A DNA stretch of 64,000 nucleotides from Priapulus caudatus (lineage: Eukaryota > Priapulida > Priapulimorpha > Priapulimorphida > Priapulidae), in NCBI RefSeq assembly GCF_000485595.1, contig NW_014577570.1:29431-93430 (forward strand), written 5' to 3'. Below, one piece after another: positions 28,793 through 40,600 of this stretch. The notes under the pieces are model-generated. The model saw only the letters and a program-made list of their open reading frames with translations. It made no database searches and had not been told where the DNA came from. Every line of letters begins with the position of its first letter. Position 1 is the stretch's first letter. A program made the translations under genes and the position numbers.

Positions 28793-31700
28793 GTGAGTGA
28801 TTTGATTAGTTATTATATTTAGTAAAATATTGATGTGCCACACATGCAATGTATCTTGGTTGAGTGATAATATACAGTGTACACTCAAAAAGTGCATAAT
28901 TGTAGACTTTTCTCACTAAGTACATAATACGTGCAAGAAGCAGTGTCTCACAGGTCAACCTAAAGCCTCTAAAGAGAGAATATATTGGCAATTTAGCAGC
29001 CTGAATGCTATTGTGTGCTATTGCTGTGCATACATCTAAATGTTGTATTGATACAGAACGAGCCTGCAAATTGCATGTGCAAGAAATTGTTTTTTGTTAT
29101 CTAACTAAAACATGCAATAAAAAATTTAAAAATTAAAATAAAAAATGTAGCAAAAATGCTCGGCCTTGCCACACGTAATTCACAAAGTATCTTGCATACC
29201 CTGCATGCCCTTGTTTGTTTCAGATCCACGTACTAGAGACTGGCCATTATGCGGTTCTGCAGTACCCATTGCCATTCTCACCGTCGTGTACCTTGGCATG
29301 GTGTACTTTGGTTCGAAATGGATGAAGAATCGGCCTCCATTCTCATTGACAAAGCTGTTGATAGTCTATAATCTGGCACTCACAGCACTCTCCGGCTATG
29401 TGTTCATCGAGGTAGGTTTGTAGGATACATATATACAAGCGCATTATGCGTGGAACACAAAATTTGCTACTTTATTCTTGTCACTATAGATGCTTTGTGC
29501 TGTCATGATGCCTTAGAGTTGCAAAAGTATGTTAGAGTAAAGATAACTTTCTTTGAGTGGTGGGTGTTATCATTAACAGATATATGCAACATACATCGGG
29601 AAGTTTAAGTTAGATGGAAAAGTTTTAGTGTGCCTGAAATATATTTGTACCGAATATATTAGTATAATTTTAACCAATAGCACCCATCATCACCCATCTG
29701 CGAAGTGATACTCTAGGCAAGTCTGTGAGCGAGGCGGAAGTGACCCAGCGGGCATTTGAATGCAGTGAAGTTTGTGTTTACAGCTTTTGCTGAGTTCGTG
29801 GAGAGCAGCTTACAGTTGGACATGTGCTGCTTACACTGTTAAGCCAATAGAGGCTAGGGTAAGTTTGTATGAATGCTGTTTAAGGTTACTTTAGCGGTTA
29901 GTATATTGTTACGTAGTTGTACCGTTTATAGTTTTGTTTCACGAGAGATGGCGCTGGCGGGCGGTTGTTACGGTACAGTTCCCCATCATCTACCTCTAAC
30001 TTCCCCCACTCTCTTAGTAGTGCACAGCGATGGCGCTACTCTGCCTTTTCCTGGCTGAGGAATATATTTTCCGTCAAACCCACTGCAGGACGTTCTTGAT
30101 GGCTGGACCACTCTGTTGACCTTGTTTGATGTCAATCTTCTGGGTAGAGTTGCACTCCACTGTTACATCATGGTTTCCGACCATGCTTGGTGCCACCATA
30201 ACTGTCGATATGGCCGGGACAGATGCGATCCCCCACTACTAATAGCCTGGATGTTCTGAGGAGAAACTGACTGGGTGCATCTGGTCATGTAATCAGCCAT
30301 GTCCACAGGCCTACGGGACAGCACATCTGCATCTATGTTTTTCTTTCCAGGGCGGTACTTAATCTTAAATGGGTAAAACTCTGCCAACTCTGCAACCCAG
30401 CGGCAACCCGTGGCGTTAAGCTTTGCGGTACTCAGTATATACGTCAAGGGGCTGTTGTCGGTGAAGACTGTTAAGGACTTTGCATGCAGCAGGTAATTTC
30501 TAAAATGTTCAGTCACGGCCCACTTCAGCGCAAGGAACTCCAGTTTTCCAGAATGTAGATGGTAATTCTTCTCTGCTGGGGACAGACTCCTCGAGGCATA
30601 CCCAATCACCTGCAGCGACTCGCCCTGTTGTTGGTAGAGTACCGCTCCAAGTCCTTCACTAGATGCATCTGTGTGTAGGATGAATAGCAATTCAAAGTCT
30701 GGGTAGCCCATGACAGGTGCAGAGGATAATGCAACTCGTCAATGCAATTACTCACTACCTCCTGGTGGTGTGGCTGCCAACTGATGGCTGCGTTTGACGG
30801 GAGCTAACCTGTCTTGGGCTTGGACGGCTTACGCTTTCTTTCTGATGGTTCTTAGGCTGCATACCTGGTAAAGAGGTCAAACAAAGGCCTTGCCCTCTTG
30901 GAGTAGTCCCTCAAGTATCTCCTGTAGTAACCCAACAGTACAAGCACCTTTCTCACCTCCCCGACAGTGTGGGGGGTTCTTTCCTTCAACTTCACCATGG
31001 CAGCAATTTCCTTTTCATCGGCCCTGTATCCCTCCGCAGACACAATACGGCTTAAGTACTTTACTTCTGACTGCAATAGGCAACACTTTGCTGGTTTCAT
31101 CTTAACACCATGCCGCTGAAACAGCTGTAGTACTGTTCTGAGGTGGTCAACATGCTCCTGGAATGTCTGACTGTATACCAGCACATCGTCCAGGTAGACC
31201 TCACAGATTTTGTGTATCACCTCGTGCAGGATCTCCTCCATAAATCTTTGGTAACAGGGTGGTGCATTCGACAGGCCATATGGGATTCTCACCCATTTAT
31301 GTAGGCTCAGAGGGGTGATGAAGGCGGTAAGATCTACAAAGCCTTGGTGATACGCCTTTCCCTAATCGAGTGCTGAAAACCACCTATTACCAACGAGTCC
31401 TTCTAATGTCTCTTGCACTCTTGGCAAGGGATGGCGGTCTGGAATCGTCTTCCGATTGAGAGCTCTGTAGTCGACACATATCTCAGTGTACCGTCCTTTT
31501 TTCTGACGCAAACAAGGGGCGACGAGTAAGCAGATTTAGATTTCCGTACCCAGCCCTTCTCAATCAGATCTTGCAGGTATCTTTTCACCTCCTCATACAT
31601 GGGCCGGGGTATCCCCGTATAACTCTTCTGTGCAGGGATGGCGTCCTTCACGTTAATCTTCAGACTCAGCCCCGGGCAGTAGTCCGTAGTCCTCCTCGTC

Positions 31701-34700
31701 CCGCATGAAGGCACAACTCTCTTCCCTCAACATCTGCTTAGCAATACCCTGCTGCTCCTCGTCTAGGTGCGCTAGGTCGATGGGTGGGTCCTACTGCTCA
31801 GCTGTATTTACTACTTGATTCACCACACCCCGAGGAAGGCCTCTAAAAATTCTCCTCTTGTCACCCACAACAACTGACTCTCCCTCATTCAGAGCCTCCA
31901 TGACGTTAAAACCCACAATGGGTTCCGGCAGGGGTCCGGTGGCAACTAGGAACGGCACCTCTACCACGCACGAATGGTCGCCATCAAACGATGCTTCGAC
32001 TTTGATGTTTACTAATCCTTTAAATGGTATCTTGTGGCTAGAGGCAGACGTTAATTCCAATGGCGTGTCCAGCACCTCCTCGATACTCCGGACAGGTAAG
32101 TTAGGGAACTCCCTCTCTAGCATTTCGGTGTGTATCATAGGTACGGCTGCTCCGGTGTTCCACAGGACTGGGTACTCCTTGCCTTCCAGGTATAGGGTGA
32201 CGACACACTTTCTTCCTACTAACCTGGCCACCTTTCCATTAGCTACTCCCTGTCGCCGATGAAAATTGCGGGGTCTTACTGGGGGTCCACCTGTCCTGTG
32301 CCCGCCAGAGCAGATGGCCGTCCGTTTCCCGTCTGGTAGCTGCATTCCTTAGCAACGTGGCCAGTACCGCCACACTTGAAACAGTGATTACACCTCTGCT
32401 GCTTTTCCCTGCAACCCTGGCAGCCAAAGGTCCTCCTTCTTACTTCTTACCTTTGACCTTGCCTCTGCTGACTCTGGGGCTTCCAACTCTTCACCTCCTG
32501 TCTCATCTCACTCAGCTCCTTTCTGAGCATCTCCTTCACTTCTCTCTTCCAGCCTTCTAAGTTCTCCTGACTTATCGAGGATACTTTCGCGCTTTTGTTA
32601 TGTTTAGCCTGCACCTCTTTTGTCAACAGGGCTCTTTTCTTTGCAACCTCCAGAATGTTACAATCTGAGGCACCCGGTGGTAAGGACCTCATCTCACATC
32701 TGAGGGATTTCTCTCTTAGCCCAGTTACCAGCGAATGTCTCATGGTCTCATCCACTAGGTCCTTGTTGTAGCCAGCCACCATTACTCTCTGCTGGATACT
32801 CATCACCCTCAGGATGAAGTCGATGGGTGATTCGTTGGTCCCTTGGACCGCTGAGCACAGGCTCTAGTAGAGCTCCCGGCCGTCCCCTACTTGGTAATGG
32901 CTGGCTAAAATTTCCATTACCTCCATTAGGCCGATGTCGCCTTGCCCCTCCAAATAGGCCTTGACTTGTAACTTTGGCGCTGTTGCCCTTACAACGCCCT
33001 GGACTAATTCCTTCTCCGTTACCCCTCTCTCTCGGGCCCGGTCAAGCTGATGCTGTACTGACGCATATGAGAGGGTGCTAGGGTCACCCAGCTCACCAAT
33101 TTTACTCACAATAACAAAGTCCTTGAGGGTGACCGACTCCGGAACCGCGGGCTGCACCTGCAGCTGTCTCTCCATCAGCTGCGTTAGCATTTTGATCTGT
33201 TCTAGCTGAGTCTCCACCACACGTTGCAGGCCCATGGTAGGTTGTACAGAGCAGGGCGCAGGACTTGCTGTTCCTGTACCGCCAACAGCGGCATCCTGTT
33301 CCGCGTTTGACATGCTGTTACTCTATTCAGGGGCCCCACGTTGGGCGCCAAATGTTACTAGTATTAACGTGTGTGTTATCAGCATAAATACCAGTCCTCG
33401 GAGTTCAGGCCCCTGTCTTGCTGTTGTCGAACGCTCACGCGAGGATTTCCAGTAAAACACCAAACTCTAGACGATCGGCAGCCCAGATATCGCACGAAAC
33501 GTGAAAAACGCTGCGTAGCGGCACACTAGCACAACTACACTGCACTGATTGAATAGCAACTTCAACGGGTCCACTATAAACGCAAAAGCGGCGCAATCGC
33601 TGAATTGAGCAGTTCTGGCCATTGCACGACGGGTTTGACTACCCAGGTAGCTAGACATTTCCTAGAAAGTTGCCTCGAAAATTCCTCGGCGCGCTTTGTT
33701 TGCTGTAAAAAACGGAGTTTAACTTTTTTGTTGACATGACTGTACATCAGTGTACATCAGTGTAGTACATATGGCGTGCGATAGATGGCGCAACGAGGCT
33801 ATATGCATAGTAGACTGGTACCCGTTCGCCACCTTCACTCCGGCATATATCCTTTGCTATAGTACTATAGTATAGTAACTAGTAGTAGGAGTACTAGTAG
33901 TCTAGTAGTGCGAGCCGATGCAGACCCCAGTATAATGGGGGTGAGGATAAACCCGCACCCTGACATTAGCAAAGCGCAGTTATAACGTCTGCATTTGCGG
34001 ACTAGGGGTGCATATGATATAAGGCAAGGTCACATAGATAATAGAGATGCCACATAATGTATTAATGGTTTATATATACAAAAAGCTCCCAGCAAATGAT
34101 TAGATACTATATATAATGCTAATAAAGTAAGCTGTATTCAAATGCTGCACTTTCGCCTTACTGCTGTCATCGAAAATCGAAAATTGAAATACTAACTCGT
34201 TCGCACACTCAGGATACCACTGCCACAATGTTAGCACTATTTTTAAAGTGGGCGGAGCTCTGGGGAAATGCAGCGAATGGCGATTGTTAAGCAGCGTATG
34301 ATTTGAAAGAGGTAACTGGGCGCACAATCCGCGTACTATTTCGTATCAGTATTTTATGAAATTTTCCATTAAATAATGGTCTGATTTTTATTATGTTTCT
34401 AAGTTTTTATGTTTGGAACTTAAAGTCAAAACGCCTAAGACCACACGGAAATGGAACCACGGCGAAATCAAAAGCTTGACTCTCGCCCCCCCCCATCTGT
34501 ACGACCCCATTTAAGTCACGAGTTCCTCCCACGTCCCAAATGTCTGCCCTCTCTGTCCCCCGCTAAAATTCCGGACTGTTCACTGGCAGCTATAGATNNN
34601 NNNNNNNTTTATTATGTTTCCAAGTTTTTATGATTGGAACTTATAGTCAAAACGCCTAAGACCACACGGAAATGGAACCACGGTGAAATCAAAAGCTTCG

Positions 34701-37554
34701 CTGTCGCCCCCTATTTGTACGACCCCCCATCTAAGTCGCGAGTTCCTCCCACGTCCCAAATGTCTGCCCTCTCTGTCCCCCGCTAAAATTCCGGACTGTT
34801 CACTGGCAGCTATGGATTCGTACGCCGACCTATGCATTCGGCGCATGGATCCATAGCTGCCAGCGCTGCATACATTCGTAGGACGTTCCCGCGGTCGCGT
34901 GCGCCTTGCCGCGGCTAGGATCAACACCTCCTTTCGGCAACACTTCTCTGGTATCCCATCTCATCTGGATGTAATTAAAACTTGTTATTTCCCAAAAAAT
35001 ATCCGTCTATTCACAAAAGCATCTCTCCTTTCTTCGCTTTCGCGTCACTCTCCCATGTAACAACCGCCTGCCAGCGCCACCTCTCGTGAAACAAAACTAT
35101 AAACGGTACAACTACGTAACAATATACTAACCGCTACATTACTCTCCAGGTTTTAGGCAAAATTTTACCGATTTTTCATTTTTATTCTTACTCGATGGCT
35201 AACACTAGGTGCCACCTCTGTACATATTTATTTCTTCATAATATAACGATACATGTGAACTTTCAGAGCATTTCGATTGCCCACGTACACGTGTAGTGAG
35301 CCGTGGCTGATGACGTCAGAGACATGATACAACCTGAGTTTTCACGATATTCATAAAGCCAGTATCATTCAGCATCTTACACTCGTTTTGATGGTAAAAT
35401 ATTGCTGTAAAAAAGCGCATCAGGGATTGTTATTAAGTGCCGTATTTTATGAGTTATGGCTCTTTATTCGCTAAAATTTTCGATTCTAACACACAACTTG
35501 ATTTTTAAGAGTTTTTTTTCAATTTTTTCAGTAAATATGAAACGTAAAGAAAAATCCTGATGTGCTATTTTGGTACATATTGTGCTTAACCTGTGGCGAA
35601 ACTTTTGCTTCCTCACTCTTTGTGGTAATTGAGAAATATCCAAAATAAAACTTTTACATAAAAATTCAAAATTTGTGTGGCAGCATTAGGTGCTGGAAAT
35701 TTCATGAATTTTTTTGGCTTGAGCATAGAGATATATCTCCTCTATAAATAAAACGTGTGATTGATTCGACTCATTCGTCAATAAACGTTTAATCTTCATT
35801 ATAGCAATACCCGTGCAAAAGGTGGAGAGTAACCTTAAATACAGAACCGTCGTTTTTAACCATCGAAGCTATACTGAACTGTTTAATTACGGATTAGTGA
35901 AGTTCAATCTGGAGAAGAAACATGGGTGTTTACACGTTTGTGTGCAGGTGGTCAATGTGCAATGGTGGTACTACATCTCCAAGGTGATTGAGCTTGCTGA
36001 CACACTGTTCATGGTGCTGCGGAAGAAGAACAGACAGATCACGTTCTTGCACGTCTACCATCATTCCTCCATGTTTGTCAACTGGTACTTTGTCATGAAG
36101 ATCGCTCCTCAGGGAGAAGGTGGGTGCACAGCATTCAGGGATGCAAAATAATTTATTTTAAATCGTTTTTTTTATTAATCTGATTATTATCAAGAGTCCA
36201 TAATAAAAAAAAAGATCTATTATGGACTCTTGTTATTATGTAAAGCACGTGTTTATTTTTCTTTTGTTTTTCTGACAGTGACATGGTGGCTGTTCTGTTT
36301 GAACCAAATATAAATAATTTATGGCACAATCAAACTTTAGGACCCCCGTAAGTAATTAATCATTATCTTTATCACTGTGATCATGATTGATCTAACCTAT
36401 AATCCCTAACCCTAACCCTAAGCGAACCGACTATAAACCTAACTCTAACCCCACCTAATAACTGAATTCTATGGAAGGCCATTACCGCCAAAACCTACCT
36501 ATTTTAATCGCGCTTAAAATGTATTTTAAGCGCGATTTAATTCCAGGCAATTAGAACAGTGGTTTTTAATCGCGATTAAAATAGATTTTAAGCGCGATTA
36601 AATTCCAGCCAATCAGAACAGTGGTTTTTAATCGCGATTAAAATAGATTTTAAGCGTGATTAAATTCCAGCCAATCAGAACAGTGGTTTTTAATCGCGAT
36701 TAAAATAGATTTTAAGCACAATTAAATTGTGGTAGCTGTGTGTGTGTGTGTTTGTTGGTGTGTTGTGGTGTCCGTCGTGTGTGTGTGGTGTGTGTGTGTC
36801 GTTTTGTGTGTGTGTATGTGTGTAATGGAAGAGGGTTTGGGGGTGTGAACCATCGGTTGATTTGTGTGTCAGCGTATGGTTATGAAGGCCGTCTGAACGG
36901 TGATGATCGTCACATGCTGTGTACCATACACCATACACACATATATGTGCCGGATTACTTCGTTCCTTACTACTAGGCCGGACGTAGCATGCTTTATCAC
37001 GGCTGTAATATACGTATAGAATATTAAGCATATAGTAAGATATAGTCCAGCACAGCACTGACAGGGGCGGGATTTATAACAGTATGGTTATAATTGTGAT
37101 TATTAATATTACAATAAACAGCGATAGCATAACGTCCTATATAGAACTGACACACACACACACAGCATAATAATAATTAATAATAAAAAATATGAAATAA
37201 AAATAATTGTTTATACTGTCAGCATTGCACTACATACAATTGTTTACATAGCACACGCGCATGGTTTAGTTGTGATTCATTGCCATTTGCTCTTTGGATT
37301 GTGAATTTGATAAGTTGACTCATGAAATTATCAACGCCTTCGTTTGCAAACGAATCTATGTACAATGAATAGAATATCCGCCTATCAGATAAGTAACGCA
37401 ATAAATAACACACACAACACAGCACACACACAAACACACACACACACACACACACCTACACACACACACACACACAGCACAACCCACCACCCATAACAAC
37501 ACACAACACAAAACACACACACACACACACATCACACACTCACACACACACACG

Positions 37555-37623
<69 letters not shown>

Positions 37624-40600
37624 CACACACGCACAAAAACCTACCTATTTTAATCGCGCTTAAAATCTATTTTAATCGCGATTAAAACCCACTGTTCTGA
37701 TTGGCTGGAATTTAATCGCGCTTAAAATCTATTTTAATTGCGATTAAAAACCATTGTTCTGATTGGCTGGAATTCAATCGCGCTTAAAATACATTTTAAG
37801 CGCGATTAAAATAGGTAGATTTTGGCGGTAATGGCCTTCCATAGAATTCTAACGTCCGAAAGTTAGCGTCATTCTTTGGTAACACCCCAGTTGGTCTAGG
37901 CCTGCTAACTCCCATTTCGCCTACGCTCATTTCGCCTACGGACGTCCCATTTCGTTTCGTCTACACTCAGAATCGGCAATATTCCCATTTCGCCTACTCC
38001 CATTTAGTCTACTCTTCTAATAAATAATATAATAGTGTTATTTCATCTACCACTTATAGTTGGGTCATCTGGAGCAATTCCGTGACCGTGGAGATCGAGC
38101 GAAAGTTCGTTTCTCAGTGGATTTGTATTCTATGATTTATGATAAAAAATTTAGCAGAGGTGTCTTTAGCGAAAGTGTGGGCATAACCCATGAGAGCCCA
38201 AAATCCAAAATGGCCGTCGTCTGCCATTTTGAGAAATATATTTCCAATGGTTTGGCCTACGTACGCTCAGTATATGGTTTCTGTTTTTTTTGGGTCGAGA
38301 AATTCATATTTGATGTCGGTTTGATGATTTGACCTAGTCTTGACCTTCAAATCCAAGATAGCCGCCGATTTTCAGCTCACAGAGGTCAATTTTTCAAATT
38401 CGTCATAGTGTCTTCATAATATGCTCTAATGAAAACTCTCTTCATGTTGAATTGAGTGATGGACAGTACAAGTACATAAACTTTATCGCAGAGGTTAAAT
38501 AAATGTATATCAGCCATTCCACGTAAGTGTATACACCAAAGTTGAAAACTGAAGTGAGAGCTAGTGACATGAATTTTTGTTATTAAGAGAAATAATGAAA
38601 TGGTTTAAATCTAAAATTTCATGTAAATAGGCCCTTTTATTAAAGAATCACAGCTTCTTGAATGTGGGTGAATTTAATGACGGCAAATGTGGTTAAACGT
38701 GCTTCTCATAATCAGAAAAACTTCTATTATCTAAAGCTTCAGTTATGAATAAGCCAGCCTTTATTAAGTAGCTAATACATCATATTTCATAAAAAATTAG
38801 GATGCCTATTAATTCGCATCAGCATTAAATTCCCTGTAATTGATATGATGAAAACATCCTCAAAATGTGTCACTCGAATCACACAAAAAGTAGAATTTTT
38901 AAGTATGTGAAGAAAATAAAACGGATAGCAACAAATGCTACTGGTAATTCTTCTAATGCTACCTTTTCAGTTTAGTTGAATACATTTTTATTTATTTTTC
39001 AATCCTGCAAAAAAAAACTACCTCACATATATCACGCGAGTCACATTTATGGGCTGTCACTCGAGTCACCTGCATGCACTGTTGATCATTATGAGAGGAA
39101 TGATGTCTTTTTAAACAAATATACAATGTGGGAAGTAAGCACTGACATGTAGAACTACTTTGAACATAGAACCACATGAAAGTTACCAATAAAAATAAAA
39201 ATAGGATATCACAAACCATTCTGCGTGACTCGCGTGACGGGCTACGAACACGTGTTTTGAAGTATACTTCACACCTAAGAGATTTTGTAAAATATTATAA
39301 GTTTGATCTGAGTTATACCTGGTGAACTAGGTACCCAATACCCTTCATCACTCCATAGGGCCTACATCGTTTGCATTGCTAGAAACCTTTCTTCAAGTAG
39401 GCAACATCCTTCTAAGTATGTGACTTGTGTGACATTGTAGCTCATAGCATTAACAAATGCTAGGGTAATTCGAATTTTGATGACTGAAATGCTTTGATCC
39501 GTAAAGAAAAAGTTAATACTTAGTTTCTACCAATGTACCATATGATTCATTGTGAAAACAGGTGAAATATTGTAAGTCTCAGCTTTGTATAAGAAGAATG
39601 GTACATACGCTATGCATGGATTGTCAGCATACAATATTTTCCTTGTTATCACATGGTAGTAACTAAGTATTGACTTTTTCTTCATGGGTCATAACATTTT
39701 AGTCTTCAAAATTCTGATTACCCTAACATTTGTTAATTAATGCTATGAGCTACTATGTCACGCGAGTCACAGAATAGTGTCACGCGAGTCACATACTTAG
39801 AAGAATGTTGCTCACTTCAGATGAGGTTTATAGCAATCCAAATGTTGCACGGAGTGGTCAAGGGTATTGGGTACCTGGTGAACTACTCAGATAAACTCAG
39901 ATAAACCTGATAGTATTCTACGAAAAGTCTAAATTGTGAAGTATACTTCAAAACATGTGTTAGTAACCCGTCACGCGAGTCACGCACAATAGTTTGTGAT
40001 ATCCGAGAAAATATTAGTGTGGCTGCAATAATTTCAATGCTAAAATATGCATAACTGGTACCTTTGCTAAAATAGTTTTTTTTTAACAAGTAGCAGCAAA
40101 CTAATATAGGACTGGCAGATTATTACAAGTTGAATTTTTTGTAGAAATGTCGCGAGTCACGGTGGAATGGCTGATATCCATTTTATTCTACGAAAGTACA
40201 ATGTATTTTAACCCTAAATTTACAACTTAACAATGATTAGTAACTAATAGATCGCTATTTCTCATCGGAATCTCTTGGCTCTCCAAACTCGTTGTCATCA
40301 TCGCAACTACTCTCATCGCTGCTATCATCTAAACAGTCACGAGGTGTGAGCTGGTGGGGCAAGGGTGGCAGTGTGGCGCACTGGTCGGCACTTCCCATTC
40401 ATGATTTCCCAACCATGGCCAATGGGGGACGGATGCTTGGATGGGTTTGGTGAACACTTGCTCTTGCAGGAGGGTTTCAGCCTGAGTTTGACCATCTGGT
40501 AGCTTGATCTTGAGGTCATGGACAAGCTCCGGTGAGGCGACCAGGCTAGACTGTAGTGACCTCAGTGTTGGTTTGGATTCATCAAATGGCTCAGCTTCAA

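Larger units (their letters stand above)
29972..33352 (-). mobile_element. Decayed Ty3/gypsy LTR retrotransposon, internal region
   Basis: On the minus strand the order is primer-binding site, gag, protease, reverse transcriptase, RNase H and the start of the RNase H-integrase linker. The whole integrase and the 3' LTR are missing, cut off at the 80-bp repeat ending at 29971. Several frameshifts and stops make it inactive. It sits in ELOVL intron 3 opposite to the gene. Confidence 0.92.

Noticed and set aside
35813-35947. N-terminal extension of ELOVL exon 4 through the open upstream frame
   Set aside because: The acceptor at 35947 and the phase of exon 3 define the exon; the upstream residues do not resemble elongases.
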